Source: an uncultured Thiotrichales bacterium (lineage in GTDB: Bacteria; Pseudomonadota; Gammaproteobacteria; CAIRSR01). From it: a stretch of 49,718 bases of DNA. The notes under the pieces are model-generated. The model had not been told where the DNA came from. It did not search any database and was given only the letters and a program-made list of their open reading frames with translations. Shown piece after piece: positions 1 to 8,709 of the stretch. The stretch lies in assembly GCA_903881315.1 (NCBI GenBank), contig CAIRSR010000082.1:1-49718 (forward strand), written 5' to 3'. Numbering within the stretch: the first letter of the stretch is position 1; each line of letters begins with the position of its first letter. Made by a program: the position numbers and the translations under genes.

Positions 1-17
1 AATTGGGGTGGTATTAT

Positions 18-62
18 TCCCCTCCCGTGGAGGGGTGGACGGCGAAGCCGGACGGGGTGGTT
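18..62. repeat. GC-rich palindromic intergenic repeat (type C)
   Basis: A short G/C-rich unit. CCCTCC/GGAGGG arms are followed by GGACGGCGAAGCCGGAC and GGGGTGGTT. It has the form of the dispersed palindromic (REP/BIME-like) sequences common between genes in proteobacteria. It is non-coding as far as I can see, and I found one copy in this window. Confidence 0.5.
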
Positions 63-124
63 ACTACGCTAAGATAATATCGCAAGAGCAGGATAAAATG
101 ATTGCCTGATTTTCCGAGTAGCCG

Positions 125-172
125 TCTCTCCGATCTCGGGGAGGGATTTGGGGAGAGGTCTTTACTTTTGAC
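125..172 (+). repeat. Dispersed repeat family A, copy 1 (degenerate)
   Basis: The unit reads CTCGGGGAGGG, then TTTGGGGAGAGG, then a T-rich tail ending TTTTGAC. The same order (G/C palindrome, G-run, tail with TTTTGA) recurs at 15783, 15890 (inverted), 24515, 25383 and 26470 (inverted), always between genes. This copy is among the more degenerate. Confidence 0.5.
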
Positions 173-186
173 CCGCCATCGTTCTA

Positions 187-318
187 TGTGACTTCCGCTA
201 TACAGTACGCCAAGGCTATATTGCGCATCCATGAACCCCTGCCCGGCGGCTTTCCGGAACCACTGGCTTGCCTCATTGTAATCCTGCTCGACGCCAAGAC
301 CATCACGATTCTCGGGAA
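187..318 (-). pseudogene. Sel1-repeat (TPR-like) gene relic
   Basis: Read on the minus strand, this stretch encodes a good Sel1 repeat: NRDGLGVEQDYNEASQWF followed by RKAAGQGFMDAQYSLGVLY. This matches the known Sel1 pattern (G-x-G-V-x-x-D-Y-x-x-A-x-x-W-x-x-K-A-A-x-Q-G, then A-Q-x-x-L-G-x-x-Y). No start codon or further repeat units remain: upstream lies a terminator hairpin and downstream the frame runs into family A repeat sequence. I infer a decayed fragment of a Sel1-repeat protein, not a working gene. Confidence 0.6.
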
Positions 319-320
319 CA

Positions 321-369
321 AAAAAAGCCCCACGCGCTTTCCTTATGAGGAGGCGGGTGGGGCTTTTTT
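321..369. terminator. Bidirectional Rho-independent terminator
   Basis: There is a perfect 13-bp stem: AAAAAAGCCCCAC at 321-333 pairs with GTGGGGCTTTTTT at 357-369 across a 23-nt loop. The A-run on one side and T-run on the other let it work in both directions. It lies about 270 bp downstream of the minus-strand filament cluster that ends with fapA at 636, so ending that transcript is its most likely job. Confidence 0.85.
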
Positions 370-635
370 AGACAGTTGGCGTAGATTTCCAACCGTAAAG
401 CAATTTTACGAAACTGTTTTTCCGGTGTCAACACACCTTTCTGGCATAACAAAGACACTGCAAAATGATGACCTGGTTTTCTGCTCAATCCCTCCACGAC
501 CAGTCGAGAATGCCCGTGCATGACCAACCCCGCCCCATTCAGGTGTGGGGATCATCATGAAGGGGACATCGAATGGGTGGTCAGCAAAGGGGGGGGAAGC
601 GCCTTACTCAGTGGCGCAAAACAGCAGCAAGATCA
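370..635. other. Intergenic, no gene seen
   Basis: Short open frames exist on both strands, but none shows a family motif or a convincing ribosome binding site, and those on the plus strand read through the terminator hairpin. I see nothing else here. Confidence 0.5.
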
Positions 636-2588
636 TTAGCCCTTCGCGGCTTTGAGGCGATCCTTGTAACGCCACGCGACCTTGCCCGCGCTACCAGTGA
701 ACAGGGCATCTTTCCCCGCAATCAAGCCACGCACCTTCGCGATCAGGGCATGCAAGGCATCGCCGGCCAGCGCCTCCATGCTGGTTTCCATGATCATGGT
801 GCGCACGATGGTGTCTCCCGTAACCGCTTTGATGGCGCATTCCACATCACCACCCACCGTGCTCGCCTCCTCTAGGAGGGCGCGCAGGTGCAAATCACTC
901 TCGACATGGGCACGCTGTAGATCATCGATCGCCGCACTCATAACCCGATACTGCTGCATCAGCATGGACATGCGGCTTTCTATCTTAAAAAGATTGTCCT
1001 GCTGGGCCGGAGTGAGTTGTATCTCTCCCCTAGACAGTTTATCTTTTAACAACAGATAATTACCAAAACCCTGCTGACCTTTCAGCGCCTCTTGGGCATC
1101 CATGGTGTTTTCGAGCTTGGTGGTTATCTCGGCCATGCGCTTGCGCGCCTCGGCCTGTTTCTTTTCGTTCGCCGCCTGATTGGGGACAAGCATAGTGACC
1201 GAGGTTCCCTCGTGTCTATAGTCCTTAGAGACATCGAGCTTGACCACCTGCGCGATGATCGTACAACCCGTCGCCGTCCCAACCTCGACGCGCTTGCCGA
1301 TGAGCTGGCACTTTGTCGCGACCTCAATGATGATATGTCCGCCCGAGATGATGCACCCCTCTGCGCGGTGGACACGAACCGTCGCGCCACAGCCCTCGAT
1401 CGTTGCCGCCGAGGCCAGGCCGCGAATGTTGGTCTCGCCACCTGGGTTGATTACCTTTCCCTTCATGAGGTTCTTGTCGAGAACAACGACCCCACCCCGC
1501 GAGACGATGCTGCCATAGACATCGGCGTGGATGGTAATGTTCTTACCCTCCACCGCACGGCGCTCTTGGATCTCGCCAAACTCCTCGTAGTCCTCGCCGG
1601 CAAGCTGCAAGTCGCCGGTCGTGCGCATACTGACACCGGCACGATTGACGATCTTGGCCGCGATCGAGAACTGGTTAGAGGCCTTGTCGATACTCACAAA
1701 GCCGGTCATGGCGGCGACGATAAACTGGCCCTCGGGCCGTTCCTCGACGCGCGTACCGGCACCCGCAAGCCTAGTAAAATCAAAATCGGTGGGGATCTCG
1801 GGCTCGATAATGTCCCCGTTGATCCGCCGCCCAGGCACCCCCAGGACACGCGGGGTCTTGCGAACCAACAGCTCACCCTTTTCTACCTGGGGGAAATGGT
1901 TCTGGTACATGCCAAGATCAACGCCACCACCCCGCAGCACTCGCGGGGTATGGTCGCGGCGCAGCAGCTTACTCTTTTCTTCGATGCCGGCATTCTTGCC
2001 TGGGACTGGCTCAATCCAGCGCGCCACCCTCAGACGGCTCGCCACACCCCCCTTAGCGATGATCTGGCGTACCTGTGATTCATCGACACCAGCCCGCACC
2101 CCATTCACCCAAAGGTGGGCAATGAACTCATCAAAATCAAGCTTGACCGCCGCAGAGGGGGGCGGAACTTTCTTTTTGGCACCCGCCGCGTCAACCACCA
2201 CGTCATCAAGGCTCTCGAGGTAGACGGTCTCGAAGAGGTAATCCGCACTTGTCCCCTCAACGCTTGCTTGAACCGCCCGATAGAGGGTACGCCGTGCAGG
2301 TGTAAAGATAAGCACATCGGCAGCAAGCCGCACTGGTATCGGCGGGGCGGCCCCCTGATCGACCCCAAACAGCAGACGATTAAAGTTTGGAAAATCTAGG
2401 CCCGAAAAAAAGGCCCCATCCGCAAATACCGCCTCGACAAAGCGCAGTAGCCGACCCTCACCAAAGGCACCGGAGACAAAGACACCATCCGTGCGGCGAG
2501 TAATAAAGGAAGGGATGCCTTCCCCGCCAGCGACATACAACGGGTGGCACAGATCGTGAGGCGGTGTGATGGATGGAGGTGCTGCCAT
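636..2588 (-). CDS. fapA: FapA family (DUF342) flagellar assembly protein
   Basis: The 650-residue protein matches the FapA/DUF342 family. A variable N-terminal part of about 230 residues is followed by a long glycine-rich beta-helical core (about 230-470). The core has the repeated pattern of short strands seen in the family, for example GKNITIHADVYGSIVSRGG and GCIISGGHIIIEVATKC. A coiled coil (about 480-570, rich in K/E/Q/R) and a short C-terminal tail complete it. FapA proteins are cytoplasmic and have been linked to flagellar assembly and polar localisation. It is the last gene of the filament cluster, 9 bp after fliT, so co-transcription from the fliC side is likely. The exact molecular role is not visible. 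Confidence 0.85.
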   Translation of the reverse strand: MAAPPSITPPHDLCHPLYVAGGEGIPSFITRRTDGVFVSGAFGEGRLLRFVEAVFADGAFFSGLDFPNFNRLLFGVDQGAAPPIPVRLAADVLIFTPARRTLYRAVQASVEGTSADYLFETVYLESLDDVVVDAAGAKKKVPPPSAAVKLDFDEFIAHLWVNGVRAGVDESQVRQIIAKGGVASRLRVARWIEPVPGKNAGIEEKSKLLRRDHTPRVLRGGGVDLGMYQNHFPQVEKGELLVRKTPRVLGVPGRRINGDIIEPEIPTDFDFTRLAGAGTRVEERPEGQFIVAAMTGFVSIDKASNQFSIAAKIVNRAGVSMRTTGDLQLAGEDYEEFGEIQERRAVEGKNITIHADVYGSIVSRGGVVVLDKNLMKGKVINPGGETNIRGLASAATIEGCGATVRVHRAEGCIISGGHIIIEVATKCQLIGKRVEVGTATGCTIIAQVVKLDVSKDYRHEGTSVTMLVPNQAANEKKQAEARKRMAEITTKLENTMDAQEALKGQQGFGNYLLLKDKLSRGEIQLTPAQQDNLFKIESRMSMLMQQYRVMSAAIDDLQRAHVESDLHLRALLEEASTVGGDVECAIKAVTGDTIVRTMIMETSMEALAGDALHALIAKVRGLIAGKDALFTGSAGKVAWRYKDRLKAAKG

Positions 2589-2597
2589 GGTGACCTG

Positions 2598-2963
2598 TTA
2601 CAAGTTCCGATACGCTTGACCGTAGGCACGCTGTGCCCGTTGCCCAATCTGGAAAGATCGGATCTTTTCGGCCAATTCTCGCTGGCCAATCTCACAGAGG
2701 TCAATGACCTTTCTGTCGGTATCGAGTATCTGCTGAACGGCGCACTTCACCGCCTCCTGGCCTTGCGGGTCGGCGGGCAGAACGGGAAGGTCGGTATAGA
2801 TCAAGGCCCGACGCTCCTCTTCAAGCTGCACCAACTCATCCCACGCCGCCGTCTCTGCGGTGCGCAACATCCGCTCGGTGAGTTCGATAATCCGAGGCCA
2901 CTGTATAGTTGAGTCTTTTACCATGGAATCGGTCGACAGGGCAAGCTTGGCTTCCGTTGACAC
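2598..2963 (-). CDS. fliT: Flagellar export chaperone FliT-like protein
   Basis: This is a 121-residue all-helical protein. The N-terminal half has the FliT-type pattern (W-x-x-I-x-x-L-x-x-M, W-x-x-L-x-x-L-E-x-x-R-x-x-L). FliT binds the filament cap protein FliD and keeps it export-ready; in enterobacteria it also restrains FlhDC, but no FlhDC is seen here. Family sequences are poorly conserved, so the call rests on size, helix pattern and position directly after fliS (stop at 2973, 9 bp gap). An internal ATG at 2924 is a possible alternative start. Confidence 0.75.
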   Translation of the reverse strand: MSTEAKLALSTDSMVKDSTIQWPRIIELTERMLRTAETAAWDELVQLEEERRALIYTDLPVLPADPQGQEAVKCAVQQILDTDRKVIDLCEIGQRELAEKIRSFQIGQRAQRAYGQAYRNL

Positions 2964-2972
2964 CCGCGCCGA

Positions 2973-3434
2973 TTATTCCCCGGCAGATTGGGCAGCGGCG
3001 GCAAAGGACTGTGCCCCGCCCACTTGATGAGCAATGGCCTCCCATCCCGCCTTGATCTCTTCGAGTAGGTTCGTGACCTCGTCTAGGATCGTCACCGCGC
3101 TATCCGGGTCGGGGCTGCGCGGAGAACTCGCTATATTGGCCTGGACAAGGCGACGCGCCATATAGTCGTAGAGGGCGGCCAGGTTATCGGCGATCTCCCC
3201 ACCCGCCTCAAGGTCGAGGCTGGCCGATAGCCCATCCAGGATGGTCATGGCGAGCGAGATGTAGTGGCACTTTTTGGCGACATCGCGCCTCGCAATCGCA
3301 CCCTTCGCCTTGGCAATGCGATCGATCCCACCTTCTAGCAGCATCTGCACCAGTTGGTGGGGGTTCGCATCCTCAACCGAGGTCTGCACTTCGACCTCTT
3401 GGTACTGCCGCGCACGACCACTCATTCGATTCAT
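2973..3434 (-). CDS. fliS: Flagellin export chaperone FliS
   Basis: The protein has 153 residues, slightly longer than the usual 130-140. It has the hallmark N-terminal YQEVEVQTSVEDANPHQLVQ (Y-x-x-x-x-v-x-T-A/S-x-P-x-x-L-v-x-x-L), the LLEGGIDRI and AKGAI helices, and the LDGLSASLDLEAGGEIADNL and LYDYMARRL motifs. FliS caps the C-terminal helix of flagellin in the cytosol and delivers it to the export gate. AGGA lies 7 bp before the chosen ATG. It follows fliD by 37 bp in the filament cluster. Confidence 0.93.
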   Translation of the reverse strand: MNRMSGRARQYQEVEVQTSVEDANPHQLVQMLLEGGIDRIAKAKGAIARRDVAKKCHYISLAMTILDGLSASLDLEAGGEIADNLAALYDYMARRLVQANIASSPRSPDPDSAVTILDEVTNLLEEIKAGWEAIAHQVGGAQSFAAAAQSAGE

Positions 3435-3471
3435 AATGTATCCTACGTTATCGTTAGAAACACACAGGCTG

Positions 3472-5502
3472 CTACCCCGAGGACGAGCTACTGAACTGTT
3501 TGGTCAAGAAGGCCCCGGTATTTTTCAGGGACGAAACCAACGTATCCATCGCGTTAAACTGTTTCAGATACTGCTGCTGTAGTGTCACAAGATTAGCATT
3601 AACCGTGGCTCGTCTGGTATCAATATTACTTATGTTCGTATTCAATTCATTGGTGCGATCGGTCAGCGAGCCGGTTTTTGTGTCTAAGAAGCCGGTGATC
3701 AGGGTATTCAATTGATCCGCAACCCCACGACTAAACGAAACCGTCCCGCGATCGCCACTCACGCCACCCTGAACCTGCACCTGCAATCCAGTAACACCAC
3801 CCGAAGCACCGGTGAGAAGCTGACCAAATCCGGTCGCCGTATGGCCACCAATGGTGCCCGCCACATCTAAACCAGCGGTGCTCGTTCCGCTATTGTACGC
3901 AAGCCCAAGCGCATCGGTAACACCCGCACTCGCCGAGCTGATATTCACCTTTGAAACCGAGCCATACGCCGAAGACGCGAACACAAAGTGATCCGTATCA
4001 TATTTCACCGAGACATTCAAGTTTGCCGCTTTTAAAGTAGCATCACTGTTGATGCTGGTCTGCATCGCCGTCGCGAGTTCGTCGTTGCTCGTGTAGGTCT
4101 TTTGCGGAATCGTGATCGTGCTACTGGTCACCCCGTTGACGGTAATCCCAAAGGTATTGTTGGTGCCATCGATCTGCAAGGTCGGTGCCGTCGGTACAGC
4201 GCCAGCATAAACCCCTTGCGTCGCCACCTGGCTGATATGCAGGGCGTAATCCCCGGCCACGGTGGCACTGGTCGATGCGTTGTAGGACACCTGCGCATCG
4301 CTCGCGGTGCCGCCCACCGCAAAGATGCGCCCGACCGAACTCGGATCCTGATTCAACGCGCTCGCCAGCGCCGTAGAATCGAGCGCGAGCGAGCCATCCT
4401 TCTGGGTGGTGATCCCGATGGCAGCGAGCGAGTTAAAACTACCACCGCCAATCCCTGCCACCATATTGCCGATGGTCGTTTGCACCTGGTTTTTAATGGA
4501 CAACATCGTCGAGTCGCCGAGCAACGGGCCCGCCGTCTTGGTCGCGGCATCGTAGCTCGAGAGGCCCTTCATCGTGGTATAGAGCGAATTGTAGGCGGTC
4601 ACAAACCCCTGCAGGTTGTTCGTGACCGCAGAGGTGTCCGTGGCTACCGAAAGTGTTGTGGGCGTATTGGCGGGACTAGAGAGCAGGTTCAGGGTGACGT
4701 TGGGGATAGCGCCGCTCACCGTGTTGGTGCTACTCGTGACCGCAATGCCATCGACGAGTACGCTGGCATCAGCCGCCGCCGTGGTCTGCGACAGATTCTT
4801 GCCAGCGCCAGCAGTCGCGGTCGGATCATAGGCAAGCTGCGATAGACCAAGATTATCGGTATTGTTGCTGTCCGCATCCCCACTCACCGTGACCTTCAGG
4901 CTGTTCGCGGCCCCAGTATTCTGCGAGGAAAAGACCAGGCGACTGCCGGTGCCATCGTTGACGATACTTGCCGTCACGCCGATATTGGCGCTGTTGACCG
5001 CGCCAACGATGCCCTGCAAAGAATTATTCGAGGCGTCAATGGTTACTGATTTTGCCGTAGCCGCCTTGGGATTGGACGTAAAGGTATTGCCGGTCGCATC
5101 ATAGGTGCCAAGCTGAAAGGTGAGCGTACCCGTGCCAACCGTGGTCGTGCTGTTGGTAAAGTCTTGCGAGGCAAGCTGTTGCGCCGCCGCAAGGTTGTTT
5201 ACCTCTACGCGGTGGGTGCCCGCAGTAGCACCAGCCGTCGCCGTGGCGGTGTAGACTGCCGGGTTGCTAGAAGATGCCGTGCGCGTCTGAAAACTCGTGA
5301 GGCTGCTGAGATTGCTAAGAGAGGTCTGCAAGCCGCTTAAAGCGCCGCTGAGCGATCCAACGGCGGTCAACTGTGTCGTGAGTTTGGCTTCTTGGGTCGC
5401 AAGGAGAGTAAGCTGCGGCTGCCCGGTGGAGGCCACCAACCCCGAGACTAGGCTTGTGATGTCGAGTCCCGATCCAATGCCTGCTGAGATGATTCCGGCC
5501 AT
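3472..5502 (-). CDS. fliD: Flagellar filament cap protein FliD
   Basis: At 676 residues this is longer than the roughly 470-residue E. coli protein. The N-terminal FliD_N domain is clear: ISAGIGSGLDITSLVSGLV, then a QPQLTLLATQEAKLTTQLTA helix. FliD_C follows, with LNTLITGFLDTKTGSLTDR and a terminal amphipathic helix ending in QQQYLKQFNAMDTLVSSLK. The centre (about 100-560) is enlarged and rich in S, T, A and G, and contains hook-IN-like segments (IDGTNNTFGITVNGV; ISSASAGVTDALGL). FliD caps the growing filament and folds incoming flagellin. There are no cysteines, as expected for an exported axial protein. A 6-bp hairpin lies just upstream (5516-5530). Confidence 0.93.
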   Translation of the reverse strand: MAGIISAGIGSGLDITSLVSGLVASTGQPQLTLLATQEAKLTTQLTAVGSLSGALSGLQTSLSNLSSLTSFQTRTASSSNPAVYTATATAGATAGTHRVEVNNLAAAQQLASQDFTNSTTTVGTGTLTFQLGTYDATGNTFTSNPKAATAKSVTIDASNNSLQGIVGAVNSANIGVTASIVNDGTGSRLVFSSQNTGAANSLKVTVSGDADSNNTDNLGLSQLAYDPTATAGAGKNLSQTTAAADASVLVDGIAVTSSTNTVSGAIPNVTLNLLSSPANTPTTLSVATDTSAVTNNLQGFVTAYNSLYTTMKGLSSYDAATKTAGPLLGDSTMLSIKNQVQTTIGNMVAGIGGGSFNSLAAIGITTQKDGSLALDSTALASALNQDPSSVGRIFAVGGTASDAQVSYNASTSATVAGDYALHISQVATQGVYAGAVPTAPTLQIDGTNNTFGITVNGVTSSTITIPQKTYTSNDELATAMQTSINSDATLKAANLNVSVKYDTDHFVFASSAYGSVSKVNISSASAGVTDALGLAYNSGTSTAGLDVAGTIGGHTATGFGQLLTGASGGVTGLQVQVQGGVSGDRGTVSFSRGVADQLNTLITGFLDTKTGSLTDRTNELNTNISNIDTRRATVNANLVTLQQQYLKQFNAMDTLVSSLKNTGAFLTKQFSSSSSG

Positions 5503-5515
5503 AGCCCGCTCGCTT

Positions 5516-5530
5516 GAGGGAGTTTCCCTC
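5516..5530. other. Small hairpin in the fliD leader
   Basis: GAGGGA and TCCCTC form a perfect 6-bp stem with a 3-nt loop. It ends about 14 bp before the fliD start on the minus strand, close to where the ribosome would bind. It could reduce fliD translation, but this is inference from position only. Confidence 0.4.
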
Positions 5531-5572
5531 TAGGTGAAGAAATACCGTGCTCGCGGGAAAAAGTTTAGTGGT

Positions 5573-6028
5573 TCAGGCCTTTTCCTCGACAAGCCAACCC
5601 TTGGTCTTGCCAACATTGTCCGCAAGATTCAGAAGGTACTCTGGCGGGATCTGTCGAACCATTGTTTTTGTATTAGTGTCCATCAGACGGATCACCATAT
5701 GCCCGCTCTGATCGTCGGTGGTAAACTCCAACTGCAAGGCACGCAATTGGTTGAGGTGATCATTGACCGAAGAAACCGCCTTCTCTACCTGATCCTTGGT
5801 GGGTGGGGTCTTGGTCTGCTGACCCTTGCCGTCAGTCCCCGCAGTCTGCTGCGCGGCATTAGCCGCCTGTGTGGTAATGCTATTGCTGGTCTGCGCCGCT
5901 TGAGCGGCTCCGCTAGCACCCGGCACCTGCTGATTCTGGGCCGAATTCTGGGTCTGTTGGCTCGCTGGGGACAGCGTGGGGGGTAACCCCGCGCTCGCGC
6001 CCACCGCTGCCACTGCATTAGTACTCAT
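5573..6028 (-). CDS. flaG: FlaG family flagellar protein
   Basis: The first ~75 of 151 residues are low complexity (A, Q, T, S). The C-terminal half is the FlaG domain: AVSSVNDHLNQLRALQLEFT, then VIRLMDTNTKTMVRQIPPEY and LLNLADN. FlaG proteins affect filament length in Vibrio, Pseudomonas and Campylobacter; mechanism is uncertain. A strong GGGGGAG lies about 7 bp before the ATG. It sits between fliC and fliD, the usual place in polar flagellates. Confidence 0.9.
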   Translation of the reverse strand: MSTNAVAAVGASAGLPPTLSPASQQTQNSAQNQQVPGASGAAQAAQTSNSITTQAANAAQQTAGTDGKGQQTKTPPTKDQVEKAVSSVNDHLNQLRALQLEFTTDDQSGHMVIRLMDTNTKTMVRQIPPEYLLNLADNVGKTKGWLVEEKA

Positions 6029-6114
6029 GTCACGCTCCCCCTGATACTACCTGCCAAACTGCCTACTGACCGCCCCCAAACTACCAAGGCACCGCACCGC
6101 CACCATCGCCACCA

Positions 6115-6146
6115 ACAGGGCTGGGGCTAACCTACCCCAGCCCTGT
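6115..6146. terminator. Stem-loop after fliC
   Basis: ACAGGGCTGGGG (6115-6126) pairs perfectly with CCCCAGCCCTGT (6135-6146) over an 8-nt loop, starting 10 bp past the fliC stop on the minus strand. There is no U-tract. It could be a Rho-independent-like terminator, or a 3' structure that stabilises abundant flagellin mRNA while letting some transcription pass into flaG-fliD. Confidence 0.6.
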
Positions 6147-6155
6147 CCGATAAGA

Positions 6156-8339
6156 TTACCGCAACAGGCTCAACATCTGCTGCGGGAGCTGATTGGCCTG
6201 GCCCAACATCGCTACACCAGCTTGTTGCAGGATCTGGTTGCGGGTTAGGTTGGCCGTTTCCGCCGCGAAGTCTGCGTCTTGGATACGCGAACGGGCAGCG
6301 GTCATGTTGTTGTCACTCGAATTTAGGTTCGAGATGTTCGAGGTGAACCGATTCTCGGTGGCACCCAAGGCCGCCAACTGGGTGTTGACGGTTGCGAGCG
6401 CGTTGTCAATCGACGAAAGCGCACTGGTCGCACCAGACGCCGTGCTGAGATCCACGTTAGACAACGCCGAGCCGGTACGGGTACCACCGTAGGTGCCCGC
6501 CCCCAAGCCAAGGTGATCCAAACCATTGACATTGGTCGCACCATCGACCGCATCCGAAGTATTGTTGCGGCCTGCCCCAATGGTGAACGCCTTGCCTGAA
6601 GACAGGGTGATAGAGCCGTAGTAGGAGCCGTTCACGGTACCCAAACCGGTGGCGGCAGAGGTAAGGCCACTACCAGCCCCATTACTGATCATAATGTTAC
6701 GACCATCTGCGGCTACCAACTTCACGCCGTAGGTATCGCTACCGGTATCAACGGCAGTAACACCAGATTGCGCAGCAACCGCGTTAATGGCAGCGACAGT
6801 ATTCTGCCGGGCCGTAGCGTTGCTTACCCCATCTGTGGTAATGGTGTTGGTCTGTACCCCGTTGATGGTAAGCGTACCGCTCAACGCGGCGGCGGCCATC
6901 ACCGTACCACGCACGGCAGTCGCGTTGGCGGTGGCCGTCACCTGGGTGAGAGAGGTGAGCCGATTGATAGCAGCCGCCTTGGCAATCGCGCTACCCGCGA
7001 CGTTACTGCCGACGTGAGCGCCGGTCAGGCCCGCATAGGAGGCAGTGTCGTCGGTGGAAACGGAGGAACCAATAGTCACGCCATTGATGGTGAAATCACC
7101 GGCAGAGAACGCCGAGCGCCGCTCGGGCGCATTGCCGGGCGTGATGGTGTCGCTCCCCGAATCGGTGACTTCCACGTTGGAGGCGTAGGCGGTCTGGGTG
7201 CTGTAGGTACCGGACGCGAAACCGGAATGAGCAATGTTACCAGAGCCTTCTGAGACGGTTATCTGACTCGACGAAGACAGGGTGTAGCCACCAATGAAGA
7301 GACCGCTCTTGACACCGGTGAGGGCGCTGTTCTGACTCGCGCTGGTGACAACGATATTGCGCCCATCCGAAGAGGAGAGGACAACCCCTTGGTTCGCATC
7401 GCCGGAATCGGTCGCCGTCACCCCAGTCTGGACAGACACGGCGTTGATGGCCTTGACCACAGACTGGCGGGTAGAGGCAGAATCGGTACCCCCCGCAGTA
7501 GCGGCAAGGATGGTGATGCCATTGATGACGAAGCTCGCGGAGGTTGCCGCCTGCAAGGCAGTCGCAGCCGCCATCCCCACCCCCCGCGCCGTGTTCGTGT
7601 TCACGGTTGCGGTCACGCCGGTCTGGCCGGAGACCTTGTTGATCGCTGCCGCCTTCGCAATGGCCGACAGGCTCTTGTTGGACGAAGAAGCGGTATCATC
7701 AGAGATCGAGGGCGCACTGATGGCCGTGCCGTTGACAACCAGGTCACCGATCCCCAGCGTGACGCCGGTCGCCGTCGAGTTCGAGCAGCCCAGATACTGC
7801 TGCCTGGACGAAACCGAGGCGGTGTTGGTCGCACCCAACTTGCTGATGGTCGCATTCCCCATCGTCACGGTGATGGTCTGATTGGCGTCCGCCCCAACCT
7901 GGAATTTTTGGGTACCGAAAGAGCCATCCAGCAGGCTGATGCCGTTGAAGTTGGTCTGGCCCGCGACACGGCTGATCTCGGAGGTGAGCTGACTTGCTTC
8001 GGTCTGGATTGCGGTTCGGTCAATGGTCGTGTTGGACGCATTGGCAGACTGCACCGCCAGGGTGCGCAAGCGCTGCAACGAGGTCGTGATGTCGTTCAGG
8101 CCACCCTCTGCGGTTTGGGCGAGTGAGATACCGTCATTGGCGTTGCGCGTGGCCTGCTGGATACCGTTGATCTGGGAGGTCATACGGGATGCGATAGAGA
8201 GGCCCGCCGCATCGTCGGCAGCACTATTGATACGCAAACCAGAAGACAGGCGTTGTAATGATGTCGCCAAGGAAGACTGGGTCGCGCTTAGGGTGCGTTG
8301 CGCAAACATTGAGGCAACGTTGGTGTTAATGACGCTCAT
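6156..8339 (-). CDS. fliC: Flagellin, enlarged with duplicated central modules
   Basis: The start is the ATG that gives MSVINTNVASMFAQRTL, with GGAG 9 bp upstream; an in-frame ATG 27 bp earlier lacks support. The conserved N-terminal D0/D1 domain (SGLRINSAADDAAGLSIASR, then ANDGISLAQTAEGGLNDI) and C-terminal D1/D0 domain (RIQDADFAAETANLTRNQIL, ending LPQQMLSLLR) are intact. The protein has about 727 residues, well above a typical 270-500. Two related blocks (about 198-335 and 414-557) fill the middle. Each has an SAIAKAAAIN helix, an INGV/I strand and a DGRNI segment, resembling hook-IN repeats. Cys185 is unusual in a flagellin. It is probably expressed from the sigma-28 promoter at 8474-8500. 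Confidence 0.95.
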   Translation of the reverse strand: MSVINTNVASMFAQRTLSATQSSLATSLQRLSSGLRINSAADDAAGLSIASRMTSQINGIQQATRNANDGISLAQTAEGGLNDITTSLQRLRTLAVQSANASNTTIDRTAIQTEASQLTSEISRVAGQTNFNGISLLDGSFGTQKFQVGADANQTITVTMGNATISKLGATNTASVSSRQQYLGCSNSTATGVTLGIGDLVVNGTAISAPSISDDTASSSNKSLSAIAKAAAINKVSGQTGVTATVNTNTARGVGMAAATALQAATSASFVINGITILAATAGGTDSASTRQSVVKAINAVSVQTGVTATDSGDANQGVVLSSSDGRNIVVTSASQNSALTGVKSGLFIGGYTLSSSSQITVSEGSGNIAHSGFASGTYSTQTAYASNVEVTDSGSDTITPGNAPERRSAFSAGDFTINGVTIGSSVSTDDTASYAGLTGAHVGSNVAGSAIAKAAAINRLTSLTQVTATANATAVRGTVMAAAALSGTLTINGVQTNTITTDGVSNATARQNTVAAINAVAAQSGVTAVDTGSDTYGVKLVAADGRNIMISNGAGSGLTSAATGLGTVNGSYYGSITLSSGKAFTIGAGRNNTSDAVDGATNVNGLDHLGLGAGTYGGTRTGSALSNVDLSTASGATSALSSIDNALATVNTQLAALGATENRFTSNISNLNSSDNNMTAARSRIQDADFAAETANLTRNQILQQAGVAMLGQANQLPQQMLSLLR

Positions 8340-8473
8340 GACGGCTACTCCACTTTGGTGCCCCACTCGCCATACTCAGAGGGGGGCGATGAAACTGTTT
8401 TTGCGTGTCAAAACCGACACGTTCCGCGTACAACTATAGGGGAATTCCGCAATCCACCTTGTACCTGCCACTG

Positions 8474-8500
8474 TTATCGTATTGCCGAGGTGAAACTTTA
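8474..8500 (-). promoter_or_regulatory. Sigma-28 (FliA) promoter of fliC
   Basis: On the minus strand the sequence is TAAAGTTT, 11 bp, TACGATAA. The consensus for FliA is TAAAGTTT-N11-GCCGATAA. The -35 box is perfect, the spacing is exact, and the -10 box differs at two of eight positions. Transcription would start near 8466, giving a leader of about 125 nt before fliC. Confidence 0.85.
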
Positions 8501-8709
8501 GGGTTTCTACGTAAATTTTATTTCCCCCAACACCCACCCGCAGTGACACCACCCTACCTACAGGCCGGGACGCCCTCCCCTTCGTGAGCCTCCCAACCAC
8601 TACAGCTTTAGCCCTCGCATCGGTTACGCTACTGCGTTACGCTAGCCCGCTCCATTTATACACTACGCCGCACGGCTTGTCCCTCGGCGGCGCACCCGAG
8701 GTCTCGCCA
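8501..8709. other. Intergenic region between fliC and the plus-strand operon
   Basis: This divergent region should hold the promoter for the plus-strand operon. I see a possible weak -10 (TACACT near 8658) with a poorly placed TTACGC upstream, which is not enough to call. The open frame that extends upstream of 8710 has no family similarity in its first 42 codons and is probably not translated. Confidence 0.4.

Noticed and set aside
188-523. Plus-strand open frame across the first terminator
   Set aside because: It reads through a perfect terminator hairpin and is antisense to the Sel1 relic; no motif.
1092-2078. Long plus-strand open frame opposite fapA
   Set aside because: It is a G/C-bias shadow of the strongly supported FapA frame, with low-complexity D/R/H composition and no ribosome site.
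6768-8126. Several plus-strand open frames opposite fliC
   Set aside because: They mirror the flagellin codon pattern and have no family motifs.
8584-8709. GTG-started N-terminal extension of the decarboxylase
   Set aside because: The 42 extra residues have no similarity to the family, and a better start with a GAGG site exists at 8710.
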